Of a DNA stretch of 64,000 nucleotides, positions 43,401 to 45,411 are shown piece by piece. The stretch's first letter is position 1. Every line of letters starts with the position of its first letter. Source of the DNA: Gari tellinella (lineage: Eukaryota; Mollusca; Bivalvia; Cardiida; Psammobiidae); NCBI GenBank assembly GCA_922989275.2, contig OV277867.1, positions 45,312,070 through 45,376,069 of the forward strand, read 5' to 3'. The translations under genes were made by a program, and so were the position numbers. The notes under the pieces were generated by a model. That model was not told the origin of the DNA and made no database searches. It saw nothing but the letters and a program-made list of their open reading frames with translations.

Positions 43401-44449
43401 ACATCACTTATCAATCAGCAGGAACACTCTGATTAGGGTCTGCTCTGTTTGATATTTTGCAATGTCTTGTTCAAATCAACCCTAAATAGGTGAAAATGGA
43501 TTAGACTTTTTTTTGAAATTGGAATTGCCAATTAATAGTTGCAGGGTTGAATGGGTAACATTGATTAATTTCTTCTTTAGATCAAGATGGTTCAGGAAAC
43601 AAACAATGGGGAAAAAGCGGTTACAAAAATCATGGACAGTTGCCTTGAAAACAAGGCCTGGGTTGTTCAGGTAACTATGTCAGTGTTACTATAGCAACAG
43701 TTTAAATTAACCCTTTCCTGCTATTAGCATAATACATGTACTACAGTGCTCCCTCCCAACAACGACTCCCTCCTTCCAACGACCCTTGGGGCAGTTCCCT
43801 AAACAGGGCAATTATGTCTTACGTTTTAAAGTTGCAATATCGTCTACTTAAAATTGTGGTCTGCTGTTTATCTCAAAGTAACATAATGGCAGTTGAACAG
43901 AAGACAACTTAATGAGAAGTGACAAACAGCTTGAATCCAGATCAGACGCCGCGTAACGCGGCATTTGATCTTGATTCAAGCTGTTTGCAAATGTAAGCCA
44001 ATTTCCCTCCCTATAACGACTCCCTCCGAACAACACACATAATCTTTGTCTCCCATTGGATGTGGTTGTAGAGATGGAACACTGTATATGGACACTTTTT
44101 GCGAACAGTTGTTACTTTGTAAGATGAAACCAGAAAGATCTCCATAGATATAAATATTTTGATATGTGCATGTTTGCAAGATATGTGCATATTTGCCACA
44201 ATAAATATAACATTATTCTTAATAGGGAAATGAAAATAGTATAAATTCATCAAATCTGCTCTTTTCTAATATTTCTACCTCTAAGGGCCTTTTTCAAAGA
44301 AAATCACCAATCACACATTTTTGCATTATCATAATATAGAGTTGATAATTAGCATATTGTTTATATTAAATTTATTTCTCTCTTTTTTTCAGAACTTTGC
44401 AGAATTTGTGGCTCTGGTGGAGTTGCAGAATATGGAAGAGGCGTCCTAA
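1302..44449 (+). CDS. Large multi-exon gene, 3' part; DUF4211-like (QSER1/PRR12-type) protein
   Basis: Twenty-one coding exons (listed separately) join without a stop into ~744 residues ending at TAA 44447-44449. The first visible exon starts in mid-codon, so the 5' end is outside the window. Visible residues ~43-63 hold a basic RKRKHK stretch. Residues ~64-97 are Lys/Pro-rich. Residues ~177-233 hold two copies of an acidic peptide with SDEDPGWEPS. Residues ~312-402 and ~447-536 are two copies of one module (IGDFLVEKE / IGNYVLDMK, then LIQKYG / LIKKFE). Residues ~536-744 form a mostly helical Cys-containing tail with YLQVFLSQALEPGFL and YHNLCHFRFNLYDRC. That order resembles, from memory, the C-terminal DUF4211 region of QSER1 and PRR12, nuclear proteins linked to chromatin and DNA-methylation control. 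Nuclear location and role are inferred. CCDC82, which also has DUF4211, is an alternative. The exon chain is well supported by phase; the family name is moderate. Confidence 0.8.
1411..1755 (+). repeat. Tandem repeat spanning the exon 1 donor (36-bp units, then degenerate)
   Basis: Three near-perfect 36-bp units carry 'ttgaggtaaacagtttatgtg'-like sequence, with donors at 1429, 1465 and 1501. Shorter decayed units (about 20 bp, 'ccaaacagtt') continue to about 1755. The unit includes the last bases of exon 1 and its GT donor. Confidence 0.85.
1756..2114. other. Intron sequence, nothing recognised
   Basis: AT-rich intron DNA with short fragments that look like MITE family A ends ('atgggctatggggttaagggtta' near 2020), but no complete element. 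Confidence 0.4.
2115..2354. mobile_element. MITE family A, copy 1
   Basis: Ends are a degenerate CTCATTACCCCATA and a good TATGGGGTAATGGG followed by TTAA. The centre is a near-perfect palindrome built from 'AAGCAGGTTG.AAGTAAAGCAGAATG' and its complement. The terminal CCC/GGG and TTAA target suggest a piggyBac-type non-autonomous element; that superfamily call is inferred. Confidence 0.75.
2385..2720. mobile_element. MITE family A inserted in another family A copy
   Basis: The inner copy runs 2442-2695 with TTAA on both sides (2442-2445 and 2692-2695). Removing it and one TTAA restores a family A right end ('ggaataaaTTAAagtgtaaaaagg'). The inner hairpin 2491-2562 is a perfect 72-bp palindrome with no spacer and TTAA at its centre. 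Confidence 0.85.
2720..2945. mobile_element. MITE family M (TACAGTAAAAC ends), decayed copy
   Basis: The right end is GGTTTTACTGTA. A central imperfect hairpin ('gcttaaagcaaggtgaacg...ctgctttaagc') resembles the family A hairpin. The left end is not clear. Confidence 0.5.
2948..3308. mobile_element. MITE family D, copy 1 (TA target)
   Basis: Terminal inverted repeats CAGTGTTCCCTCCC / GGGCGGGAGCACTG are bounded by TA. The centre is a hairpin of the 'AAACAGCTTGAATCCAGATC' type around 3148-3213. The TA target and CAGTG ends suggest a Tc1/mariner-like origin. Confidence 0.75.
3409..3472 (+). CDS. Exon 2 (64 bp)
   Basis: Acceptor attccAG, donor GAAG|GTAATT. Enters phase 0 and leaves phase 1. Encodes ERLSEACKSSAGRKRKHKMAE; the basic run RKRKHK could be a nuclear localisation signal. 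Confidence 0.75.
3480..3732. mobile_element. MITE family A, copy starting 7 bp after a splice donor
   Basis: TTAACCCTTTACC at the left and GGGAAAGGGTTAA at the right, with the family A hairpin between 3530 and 3602. Its first base follows the exon 2 donor by only seven nucleotides. Confidence 0.8.
3784..3912. repeat. MITE family F fragment without hairpin
   Basis: Carries 'ccagataaggggactatttgaaaa' and 'actccctcttatctggagcc', the two ends of family F, but lacks the long palindrome between them. Confidence 0.5.
4075..4573. mobile_element. Family K fragment with a truncated family A copy
   Basis: Starts with the small hairpin GCCCCTGCAGTTGGGGGC and then 'attgtttttgtctgtctgc', as in the family K element at 27888. 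A half family A element (4299-4456) begins TTAACCCATTACCCCATA and stops in mid-hairpin. Confidence 0.5.
4574..5740 (+). mobile_element. Rolling-circle-like (Helentron/HINE-type) element, family H copy 1
   Basis: Begins in a T-run with AGCTCACCTGAGCTAGCTCA and its hairpin partner, then 'gtccgtcgtccg'. It carries several ~163-bp tandem units ('gtttacactctagaggccac') and ends with CAGGTGAGCG, a GGCC hairpin and CTCTTGTTT. Subterminal GCTCACCTG / CAGGTGAGC inverted repeats, internal repeats of this length and T-run insertion match what is known of non-autonomous Helentrons, including bivalve pearl-type elements. No Rep/helicase is present. Confidence 0.65.
5812..5850 (+). repeat. Solo 3' end of a family H/I element
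   Basis: CTCAGGTGAGCG, a GGGCCATGGCCC hairpin and CTCTTGTTT, without the rest of the element. Confidence 0.6.
6299..7556 (+). mobile_element. Rolling-circle-like element, family H copy 2
   Basis: Same architecture as the copy at 4574: start hairpin after a T-run, five or so ~163-bp units, the unique block 'ctcttgcaactacagtttt', then GGTGAGCG, a GGGCC...CCCT hairpin and CTTGTTTT. It lies about 60 bp upstream of exon 3. Confidence 0.65.
7616..7717 (+). CDS. Exon 3 (102 bp)
   Basis: Acceptor ttcatcAG, donor AAGG|GTATGT. Phase 1 in and out. Encodes a Lys/Arg/Pro-rich piece (KKYKPGPKSKTRQPP) that loosely recalls an AT-hook but lacks the GRP core. Confidence 0.75.
7861..8155. mobile_element. MITE family B inserted in a family A copy
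   Basis: Family B has ends CAGGGCTGCCA (about 7950) and TGGCAGCCCTG (about 8150), yet its centre carries the same 'GAAAGTAAAGCAGAATGCG' hairpin as family A. The left flank (7861-7945) is the outer part of a family A element. Confidence 0.6.
8231..8353 (+). CDS. Exon 4 (123 bp)
   Basis: Acceptor tttccacAG, donor AAAG|GTATGT. Phase 1 in and out. Encodes VTFNLKEKKVPKDWSTVFVL... ending DKDKG. Function not recognised. Confidence 0.75.
8354..8810. other. Intron sequence, nothing recognised
   Basis: No gene or clear repeat seen. Confidence 0.4.
8811..9580 (+). mobile_element. Rolling-circle-like element, family I copy 1
   Basis: Starts AGCTCATCTGAGCC with a hairpin, then 'gtgtccgtcgtcgtgcg', internal blocks such as 'catctacaggtc', and ends CTCAGGTGAGCG, a GCCCCATGGGGC hairpin and TCTTGTT. 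Confidence 0.6.
9634..9857. mobile_element. MITE family A copy (reverse)
   Basis: TTAACCTATCACCCC on the left and GGCTATGGGGTAAT...TTAA on the right, with an imperfect central palindrome. Confidence 0.75.
10088..10260. mobile_element. MITE family F, copy 1
   Basis: Ends CAGGGCTCCAGATAAG and CTTATCTAGAGCTCTG, with the inner inverted pair 'cctatggtgttactactcat' / 'agtagtgacaccatat'. Confidence 0.7.
10348..11698. mobile_element. MITE family F split by a family G element
   Basis: The left part of family F (10348-10510) stops within 'agttttt' and resumes at 11671 with 'gaaatactccccttatctgg'. The sequence between is a complete family G element, listed separately. Confidence 0.75.
10511..11671 (+). 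mobile_element. Rolling-circle-like element, family G copy 1
   Basis: Starts with 'acgcccacctctaaaggc' and 'gtccgtcagtccattc', has four ~160-bp tandem units ('aagcttgtccggagttttct'), and ends with the hairpin ACCGCTTGCGGT followed by GCTCTCGTT. Its last 250 bp are related to the tail of family H, so G and H share ancestry. Confidence 0.65.
11783..11896 (+). CDS. Exon 5 (114 bp), tandem acceptor
   Basis: The acceptor is TAGTAG, so splicing can start at 11783 or 11786; both keep the frame and differ by one residue (Val-Glu or Glu). Donor CCTG|GTAAGT. Phase 1 in and out. Encodes Lys/Thr/Ser-rich low-complexity sequence ending KSAKKKPG. Confidence 0.75.
12080..12326. mobile_element. MITE family E, copy 1 (TA target)
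   Basis: Ends CAGTGGAGAATCTGTTATTC and GAATAACAGATTCTCCACTG, flanked by TA. The central hairpin 12198-12264 ('gcaaacagttcggagcctga') is almost perfect around CGGGTTACCCG. Confidence 0.8.
12327..12500. repeat. Short tandem repeat 'tcctgttcatatgtgaaat'
   Basis: Six or so imperfect units of about 20 bp in the intron before exon 6. Confidence 0.7.
12598..12681 (+). CDS. Exon 6 (84 bp), acidic repeat copy 1
   Basis: Acceptor tatatAG, donor AAAG|GTTAGA. Phase 1 in and out. Encodes an acidic peptide with SDEDPGWEPSKK. Exon 7 is a paralogous copy. Confidence 0.8.
12691..12840. mobile_element. Foldback element, family P copy 1
   Basis: 'ttgattggtcagatttgag' is followed by its complement 'ctcaaatctgaccaatcaa', the latter present twice. 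A relative lies at 40381. Confidence 0.7.
12850..14194 (+). repeat. 64-bp minisatellite carrying copies of the exon 6/7 acceptor
   Basis: About 20 units (mostly 64 bp, a few 60 bp) each hold 'ttgttctatttatatag|ctaaagac', that is, the pyrimidine tract, AG acceptor and first seven bases of exon 6/7, then 'tgcaggactagttgac'. The last unit runs straight into the real acceptor of exon 7. A unit read from its own AG meets TGA after a few codons. Confidence 0.9.
14195..14280 (+). CDS. Exon 7 (86 bp), acidic repeat copy 2
   Basis: Acceptor tatatAG, donor AAA|GTAGGT. Phase 1 in, phase 0 out. It encodes the same peptide type as exon 6 (DISEED...SDEDPGWEPSSK). The donor differs from exon 6, and only this phase fits exon 8. 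Confidence 0.8.
14322..14496. mobile_element. MITE family M copy
   Basis: Ends 'acggtaaaacttctctatta' and 'gaagttttactgta', with a central imperfect hairpin ('tttaaagcagatgg...'). Confidence 0.55.
14547..15712. mobile_element. TIR element, family V (TA target)
   Basis: Flanked by TA. The ends CCGTCATTTCCCGAGTATTG and its counterpart before GACGGTA (CCGTCTTTAGCTATGTATTG on the other strand) share 'GTATTGTGCGCA'. No transposase frame is visible in about 1.17 kb. A related fragment lies at 33095-33450. Confidence 0.6.
15742..15994. mobile_element. MITE family C, copy 1 (TTAA target)
   Basis: Bounded by TTAA. Left end CCCTTTGAACCCTAGTC; the central hairpin is based on 'cagatcagagggctcc' and its complement. 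Confidence 0.75.
15995..16400. other. Intron sequence, nothing recognised
   Basis: No gene or clear repeat seen. Confidence 0.4.
16402..16533. repeat. Long foldback with two inverted blocks
   Basis: Outer arms 'ccagtgttttatcgtgcaat' / 'attgcacgataacacagg'-type and inner arms 'taattaaatcac' / 'gtgatttaatta' close on a 15-base loop. Confidence 0.7.
16742..17047 (+). mobile_element. tRNA-derived SINE, copy 1
   Basis: The 5' part is tRNA-like, with A box TGGCCTAGTGGTATAG and B box GAGTTTGAATCCC. A conserved body follows ('gtggggaagccttccagc', 'tggggtcttcctccacc') and an AATCAAATCAAAT tail. It is flanked by a perfect 14-bp duplication, ATACCTTCTATTTG (16742-16755 and 17034-17047). The body resembles molluscan V-SINEs (RUDI-like), from memory. 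Confidence 0.85.
17262..18432. mobile_element. MITE family A split by a TTAA element
   Basis: The left half ends in the first hairpin arm at GTGCCTTAA (17333). The right half resumes at 18275 with TTAAGGCAC and runs to GGGGTAATGGATTAA. The insert is listed separately. Confidence 0.8.
17334..18274. mobile_element. piggyBac-like non-autonomous element (941 bp)
   Basis: Perfect 19-bp terminal inverted repeats GGGTGTATCAATGTCATGA with TTAA duplicated on both sides (17330-17333 and 18275-18278). A second inverted block follows inside (about 17401-17432 against 18175-18205). The interior is AT-rich with no transposase frame. It sits exactly in the TTAA at the tip of a family A hairpin. The superfamily call rests on the TTAA target alone. 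Confidence 0.75.
18451..18569 (+). CDS. Exon 8 (119 bp)
   Basis: Acceptor cttttcAG, donor CAAG|GTATGT. Phase 0 in, phase 2 out. Encodes a very basic Lys/Gln/Ser-rich stretch (EKQRKPRMLQKTK, KGKQPKKTSSQQ). Confidence 0.8.
18617..18912. mobile_element. MITE family A copy with a broken hairpin
   Basis: TTAA at both ends and family A termini. The right hairpin arm has been replaced by unrelated sequence (about 18705-18765). Confidence 0.65.
18909..19381. mobile_element. MITE family A split by a family C copy
   Basis: A reverse family A element is interrupted at its hairpin-start TTAA by a family C element at 19015-19265. TTAA is present at both junctions (19015-19018 and 19262-19265). Confidence 0.8.
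19556..19702. mobile_element. MITE family M copy
   Basis: 'acagtaaaaccactg' at the left and 'gcggttttactgt' at the right, with an imperfect hairpin ('gcttaaagcaagatgg'). Confidence 0.6.
19776..19964. mobile_element. MITE family F, copy 3
   Basis: Ends 'ccagggcttcagacaag' and 'cttatctggagccctg', with the inner inverted pair 'accctatggtgtcactact' / 'agtagtaacaccatagg'. Confidence 0.7.
20179..21463 (+). mobile_element. Rolling-circle-like element, family I copy 2
   Basis: T-run, then AGCTCACCTGGCACGAAG with its hairpin partner, 'gtccgtcgtcagtcgtccg', and six ~160-bp tandem units each carrying 'aacatggccgccagtgggtg'. It ends CAGGTGAGCG, a GCCGCATGCGGC hairpin and TCTTGTTTTT. Confidence 0.65.
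21464..22014. other. Intron sequence with a weak inverted repeat
   Basis: 'caagttgatcttgaactcgtctagaa' near 21689 is partly complementary to 'ttctagactcttttgagatcagcttg' near 21757. Nothing else recognised. Confidence 0.4.
22015..22129 (+). CDS. Exon 9 (115 bp)
   Basis: Acceptor gccttttAG, donor CCAGAG|GTAAGA. Phase 2 in, phase 0 out. Encodes Ser/Thr/Pro-rich linker sequence ending HNNKPTGPE. The final ~20 coding bases and the donor are repeated downstream. Confidence 0.8.
22100..23060 (+). repeat. Tandem repeat carrying copies of the exon 9 donor
   Basis: Imperfect units of 67-70 bp each hold 'ataagccnactggnccngag|gtaagagtg', the exon 9 end and its donor. Donors recur at 22130, 22198 and 22265, and units decay towards about 23060. 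The unit is not a multiple of three. Confidence 0.85.
22518..22721. mobile_element. Short TIR element within the exon 9 repeat
   Basis: Perfect 17-bp inverted ends GACTTCACATGGAACTA enclose about 204 bp of unrelated sequence. It interrupts one unit of the donor repeat. No coding frame is seen. Confidence 0.7.
23340..24315. mobile_element. MITE family C split by a family I element
   Basis: The left part carries 'gagtatacttgtcctttgcaaacag...gagggctcc'; the right part resumes after 24212 with 'ttgaaaatgc...tttcaggggtgaatag'. The I element fills 23463-24212. Confidence 0.6.
23463..24212 (+). mobile_element. Rolling-circle-like element, family I copy 3
   Basis: T-run, AGCTCTCCTGGCACAGG and its hairpin, 'gtccgtcgtccgtcgtcg', internal blocks as in the copy at 46897, and ends CAGGTGAGCG, a GGCCGTATACGGC hairpin and TTTTGTG. 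Confidence 0.65.
24347..24586. mobile_element. MITE family A copy next to a decoy acceptor
   Basis: TTAA at both ends and family A termini, with a shortened hairpin. Its right end is followed by 'ctgttttatag' and 22 bases identical to the start of exon 10 (24599-24620). Confidence 0.7.
24599..24620 (+). pseudogene. Truncated duplicate of the exon 10 start
   Basis: The 22 bases match exon 10 exactly, preceded by a TTTTATAG acceptor, then diverge into MITE-derived sequence. Confidence 0.75.
24680..25340 (+). repeat. 35-bp minisatellite derived from a MITE A end
   Basis: About 18 nearly identical 35-bp units ('gggctatagggtaatgagtt' plus 'aaactgtttataaac'). The core is the family A terminus (ggctatggggtaatgggtt). 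The array ends at the exon 10 acceptor, where the last unit reads 'aaactgttttcag'. Confidence 0.9.
25344..25490 (+). CDS. Exon 10 (147 bp), first copy of the beta-type module
   Basis: Acceptor tgttttcAG, donor CTGAAT|GTAAGT. Phase 0 in and out. Encodes PEIGDFLVEKEECKNDD, then LWRY, then LIQKYGKVVENDKVLYEN. This is the part most like DUF4211 of QSER1/PRR12. Exon 13 is its paralogue. Confidence 0.85.
25520..25775. mobile_element. MITE family M copy
   Basis: 'ctctctgttacaaccactgaaatag' repeated at the left and a 'gaggtttta' end at the right. Central hairpin around 25628-25695 ('ttaaagcaaggtgaatg...ctttgctttaa'). Confidence 0.55.
25776..26186. other. Intron sequence, nothing recognised
   Basis: No clear repeat; ends in a good acceptor 'tgtttgcAG'. 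Confidence 0.4.
26187..26314 (+). CDS. Exon 11 (128 bp)
   Basis: Phase 0 in, phase 2 out; donor CCCAG|GTACCA. Encodes YSDWWACYAHKYEKVTVQV... Its length and phases are identical to exon 14. Confidence 0.85.
26331..26560. mobile_element. MITE family C copy
   Basis: Hairpin 'gtagaccctgatcagagggc' with an almost perfect complement around CTTAAG. The left end is TTAACCCTAG-like; the right end is unclear. Confidence 0.6.
26588..27038. mobile_element. MITE family F interrupted by a SINE-like insert
   Basis: Family F ends are present. Between 26660 and 26905 there is foreign sequence starting 'gtcgggtgtggtctgcactc' with a B-box-like GGGTTCAATC and a tail 'gacaaacaaatcc'. This may be another tRNA-derived SINE. 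Confidence 0.55.
27353..27542. mobile_element. MITE family F, best-preserved copy
   Basis: Ends AGGGCTCCAGATAAGGGG / CTCTTATCTGGAGCCCT. The inner palindrome centres on CGTCTCTTTGAGACG. Confidence 0.75.
27654..27783 (+). CDS. Exon 12 (130 bp), linker
   Basis: Acceptor ctcttgtAG, donor TTCCAG|GTAACA. Phase 2 in, phase 0 out. Encodes a Ser/Thr/Pro/Gln-rich linker between the two module copies. Confidence 0.8.
27859..29893. mobile_element. MITE family A split by K, itself split by a hAT-like element
   Basis: Degenerate family A left end (27859-27887), then family K (27888-29668), then the rest of family A with its hairpin (about 29780-29842) to GGCTATGGTGTAATGGG. Family K begins with a TGCCCCCACAC hairpin and ends 'gtgtttcacaaacacttcttg'. 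Confidence 0.6.
28107..29470. mobile_element. hAT-like non-autonomous element (1364 bp)
   Basis: Perfect 13-bp inverted ends TAGTGCTGAAACG and a perfect 8-bp target duplication ATCTAGAG (28099-28106 and 29471-29478), both features of hAT elements. Subterminal 'gtaaccggttaatcg' repeats occur at both ends. No transposase frame is visible. Confidence 0.85.
30091..30330. mobile_element. MITE family A copy
   Basis: TTAACCCATTTCCCAATA to TCATGGGGTAATGGGTTA, with a nearly perfect hairpin around TGCCTAAGGCA. Confidence 0.75.
30408..30784. mobile_element. Compound of two family A copies (reverse)
   Basis: A first left part (30408-30550) is followed by a second left part (30565 on) and one hairpin and right end, finishing GGGGTAATGGGTTAA. 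Confidence 0.6.
30909..31049 (+). CDS. Exon 13 (141 bp), second copy of the module
   Basis: Acceptor cattccAG, donor AATATT|GTAAGT. Phase 0 in and out. Encodes IGNYVLDMKDQRN, then FPIWKIESSILIKKFEVEVK. Aligns with exon 10 at IG, Trp, S.LI.K and Asn positions. Confidence 0.85.
31050..31345 (+). repeat. 33-bp minisatellite at the exon 13 donor, open frame
   Basis: Eight full 33-bp units plus a partial ('ggacaggtaacatgg', 'ttaaatggaagtaacatt'). Read on from exon 13 each gives SNIGQVTWLNG or SNIGQITWLNG. Several units contain a CAG|GTAACA donor. Confidence 0.9.
31473..31600 (+). CDS. Exon 14 (128 bp)
   Basis: Phase 0 in, phase 2 out; donor AGTAG|GTCAGT. Encodes YRGYKDIGKSYLPVKVTK..., the paralogue of exon 11 (same length, same phases). 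Confidence 0.85.
31612..33015. mobile_element. MITE family A split by an unclassified 1158-bp element
   Basis: Family A sequence runs 31612-31821 with a long perfect hairpin ('gcttaaagcaggctgaaag', centre CCTTAAGG). It resumes at 32980 with 'aaaactagaaa' and ends near 33015. Confidence 0.75.
31822..32979. mobile_element. Unclassified TIR element with 6-bp target duplication
   Basis: Inverted ends CAGTAATAATTT / AAATTATCACTG with AAAACT duplicated on both sides (31816-31821 and 32980-32985). Subterminal 'gggtcc' and 'gcgtcc' repeats ('gacgcacgtc'). No coding frame recognised. Confidence 0.65.
33095..33450. repeat. Fragment related to element V
   Basis: 'ctgcgtataatgcacac' and 'tttattggagataacacgct' match, loosely and in reverse, parts of the element at 14547-15712. 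Confidence 0.45.
33698..33789 (+). pseudogene. Truncated upstream copy of exon 15
   Basis: Preceded by an acacAG acceptor and in the same phase as exon 15. It encodes TEESYDKNPLLRHFCVYLQ and onward to EPGL, then TAA. Compared with exon 15 over about 30 codons it has at least a dozen codons with synonymous differences and one replacement (Tyr to Cys). The last third of the exon and its donor are missing. Confidence 0.8.
33817..33932 (+). CDS. Exon 15 (116 bp)
   Basis: Acceptor gtcttacAG, donor CAAG|GTAATG. Phase 2 in, phase 1 out. Encodes TEESYDKNPLLRHFYVYLQ followed by FLSQALEPGFLDEIRKSQ, a predicted helix. Confidence 0.85.
33933..34591. other. Intron with decayed MITE traces
   Basis: 'agcattgatccagatgagacgttg' near 33999 and 'gtgcttaatgcagaattaaaataatgcaca' near 34399 look like decayed hairpin cassettes. 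No gene. Confidence 0.4.
34592..34689 (+). CDS. Exon 16 (98 bp)
   Basis: Acceptor tttgtAG, donor ATCAAG|GTAGGC. Phase 1 in, phase 0 out. Encodes DSTYVFHMGEIDKIISQK and then RKVRWTKKIK. Confidence 0.85.
34709..34944. mobile_element. MITE family C copy close to a donor
   Basis: TTAA at both ends. Perfect hairpin 'acagtgttgaccctgatcag' and complement around GGGG. It begins 20 bp after the exon 16 donor. Confidence 0.75.
35037..35492. mobile_element. Two tandem family A copies
   Basis: 35039-35275 and 35279-35492 begin with the same 'aatccattacctcatagcctgtttg'. The first has a short complete hairpin ('gaaagtaaagcgcattctgctttactttc'); the second keeps one arm only. Confidence 0.7.
35528..35760. 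mobile_element. Decayed MITE family A copy
   Basis: Hairpin 'taaagcaggctgaaagcaaag' with a partial complement; the ends are weak. Confidence 0.5.
35934..36269. mobile_element. MITE family D, copy 2 (TA target)
   Basis: CAGCGCTCCCTCTCTACAAC / GGAGAGGGAACGCTG ends with TA flanks. Central hairpin 36019-36085 is almost perfect around CGCGTAACGCG. Confidence 0.8.
36400..36665. repeat. Decayed family C copy
   Basis: 'cgaacagtgtagacctagag' and 'tgatcagagtcagcattgtttg' form an imperfect hairpin; the tail 'gatgaaggggtgaatgg' is like family C. Confidence 0.5.
36711..36776 (+). CDS. Exon 17 (66 bp)
   Basis: Acceptor attatacAG, donor GCGAG|GTAAGA. Phase 0 in and out. Encodes NALHQCPYLREVNKPDEKKL then CE. 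Confidence 0.85.
36845..36996. mobile_element. MITE family M, complete copy (TA target)
   Basis: CAGTAAAACCTCTTTATTAT at the left, GTGGTCGTTACTG at the right, TA flanks, and an imperfect hairpin. Confidence 0.65.
37278..37430 (-). mobile_element. Probable retroelement 3' end
   Basis: On the minus strand the sequence ends in '...aaataaagttttgttctg' followed by repeats of 'ttctg'. This resembles the tail of a mollusc retroposon. Weak evidence. Confidence 0.35.
37430..37621 (-). mobile_element. Inverted pair with a hammerhead-ribozyme-like core (Penelope-like remnant)
   Basis: Two nearly perfect arms of about 54 bp (37430-37484 and 37567-37621) enclose about 80 bp. On the minus strand 37514-37481 reads UUUGAGGA, then the stem GUCCAC-AGUA-GUGGAC, then CGAAAC and AGUC. 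This follows the hammerhead order (CUGANGA, stem II, GAAA, then UH) except that the first core C is U. Penelope-like retroelements are known to carry such ribozymes. Confidence 0.45.
38219..38804 (+). mobile_element. Truncated family H element next to a family A stub
   Basis: 38219-38286 is a family A left end (TTAACCCATTCCCCCATA). It is joined directly to the interior of family H from 'agcaatccttgaatg' on, with two ~160-bp units and the 'actacagttttcaatgg' tail block. No 3' hairpin. Confidence 0.6.
38852..38956 (+). CDS. Exon 18 (105 bp)
   Basis: Acceptor gatccAG, donor GCCAG|GTAACA. Phase 0 in and out. Encodes AITDCEETVEETVFLFGVEY, then DSATLKQSGNSLTCQ. Confidence 0.85.
38988..39167. mobile_element. 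MITE family F copy
   Basis: Ends 'cagagtcccagataag' and 'cttatctggagccctg', with the inner inverted pair around CGTCTCTTCTAATGAG. Begins 31 bp after the exon 18 donor. Confidence 0.7.
39263..40215. mobile_element. MITE family A with two internal insertions
   Basis: The outer family A copy is split at its hairpin-tip TTAA by a complete family A copy (39417-39651, TTAA at both junctions). Its right hairpin arm is split again by a retroposon (39686-40182). The outer tail resumes at 40183. Confidence 0.75.
39686..40182 (-). mobile_element. Retroposon insertion with 8-bp duplication
   Basis: GTTTTAAG is duplicated at 39678-39685 and 40183-40190. The plus strand begins 'tttagtttagtttaaac', so the minus strand ends in an (AAACT)-type tail. 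No coding frame is recognised; it may be a 5'-truncated LINE or a SINE. Confidence 0.6.
40279..40374 (+). CDS. Exon 19 (96 bp)
   Basis: Acceptor tcttgcAG, donor CCAAG|GTAAGG. Phase 0 in and out. Encodes EFRIGKTAISNIVTYHNLCH then FRFNLYDRCLAK; the YHxLxHFxxxL pattern is a hallmark I associate with the end of DUF4211. Confidence 0.85.
40381..40526. mobile_element. Foldback element, family P copy 2
   Basis: Arms of about 70 bp from 'tccaaggttataaagctttt' inward to 'cagatttgag', meeting around CCTAGG. Begins seven bases after the exon 19 donor. Confidence 0.75.
40527..41031. other. Intron with a decayed rolling-circle-like interior
   Basis: 'gggcccagagcttaagtttttggtgtttaacac' and related phrases recall family I units, without ends. 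Confidence 0.35.
41032..42645. mobile_element. TIR element, family L (TA target, 1.6 kb)
   Basis: Ends CAGTCAAACCTGTC / GACAGGTTTGACTG flanked by TA. A second subterminal block ('ggtcacataagacagg') follows at the left. No transposase frame seen. Tc1/mariner-like by target and ends. Confidence 0.7.
42757..42816. repeat. Solo hairpin cassette
   Basis: 'gcaaacagtatggatcctgatcaa' with a partial complement 'aatcaggatccaagctgtttg'; no terminal repeats recognised around it. Confidence 0.55.
42854..43104. mobile_element. MITE family A copy
   Basis: TTAACCCATTACCTC to GGGGTAATGGGTTAA, hairpin centre TGTGCCTTAAGGCACA. Confidence 0.8.
43171..43556. mobile_element. MITE family C, complete copy plus a second partial copy
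   Basis: 43171-43400 has TTAA ends and a hairpin around 'gatcagaggagccctctgatc'. It is followed by a family C right part (43405-43556) that ends 'gcagggttgaatggg'. Confidence 0.7.
43581..43670 (+). CDS. Exon 20 (90 bp)
   Basis: Acceptor ttctttAG, donor TTCAG|GTAACT. Phase 0 in and out. Encodes IKMVQETNNGEKAVTKIMDS then CLENKAWVVQ. Confidence 0.85.
43744..44084. mobile_element. MITE family D, copy 3 (TA target)
   Basis: CAGTGCTCCCTCCCAACAAC / GAGATGGAACACTG with TA flanks. The hairpin at 43922-43987 is the 'aaacagcttgaatccagatc' cassette. Confidence 0.8.
44393..44449 (+). CDS. Exon 21, last exon with stop (57 bp)
   Basis: Acceptor ctttttttcAG. Encodes NFAEFVALVELQNMEEAS and TAA. No AATAAA was noticed in the next 500 bp, so the polyadenylation site is not placed. 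Confidence 0.85.
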   Translation, partial: NFAEFVALVELQNMEEAS

Positions 44450-45050
44450 GTAAAGTCTCATGGCAAATTGTAGTGACCATCTCATGTCCCTCGACTGACT
44501 TTGTTGATACAAGGGAGACTACTCTATTTTGGAAATCCTCTTTACACGGGTCCAGAATGTGTATGGTCGTGTGACAATTTGTGAAGAATTGTAACTCTCC
44601 TCCCCTTGGCTGGGTATTCAGTATTATAGACAAGTGGTTGCTTAAAGTAGACTGACAGTAAAGCAGAAAGCTCCTTTAGGAGCTTTCTGCCTTACTGTCA
44701 ATCTGTTTTAAGCAGCCACTTGCCAGGATGCAGGAAAGGTTCCCTTTGCTCATCGTTTATCTGGACGGAGTAGAGATACTTAAAGGCATTACTATGAAAC
44801 ACATGACTTTACTGTCAATTTGCTTTTAGCATCCACTCGTTAGGATGCATGAAAGGTTTTTCTGGACGGAATGAAGACACTTAAAGACATTACTATGAAA
44901 CACTTAGACTTTACTTGCAGTCTAATTTAAACTGGCAGTTTTCAGGATGCAAAAAAAGATTCCCATTGGTTATTTGTCATGACAGAGTAGAAATTCTAAA
45001 AGGCATTACTATGAAACTTTTAGACTTTACTGTCTGTCTGGTTTACATAT
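44450..45050. repeat. 3' flank with a hairpin and a ~125-bp repeat in three copies
   Basis: A hairpin 'cagaaagctcctttaggagctttctg' (family M type) lies at 44625-44720. Three imperfect units follow, each with 'cattactatgaaac' and 'gactttactg'. Part of this is probably 3' UTR. Confidence 0.5.
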
Positions 45051-45054
45051 CATC

Positions 45055-45266
45055 CCATATATACACCTTTTATACCTTTAATGTATTCCTTCATAGAAGA
45101 AAATAGTTCCACTTTATTCAGTTATGAATATGTGTCATAAAAATATTTTCTATATTCTAGCATAAGATTGATTAAAGCAGGCTGAAAGTAAAGCAGAATG
45201 TGCCTTTACTTTCAACCTGCTTTAAGTGCCACCTGTCTTCAAAACTAGAAAACAGGCTATGGGGTA
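45055..45266. mobile_element. MITE family A copy (reverse)
   Basis: 'catcccatatatacacc' to 'ggctatggggtaaagg', with a shortened hairpin ('gaaagtaaagcagaatgtg' / 'cctttactttc'). Confidence 0.65.
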
Positions 45267-45411
45267 AAGGCAGCTACTTGTCTGGAAAGGTTCCCTTTCG
45301 TTGTTTATTAGGATGGAGTAAGATGAAAAGTTAGATATGTCAAAAGGTGGTTGAGAAAAGAGTATTAGGCCAGATCTTAATATATAGCTAAACCTTGGAA
45401 ACCTGAAACTT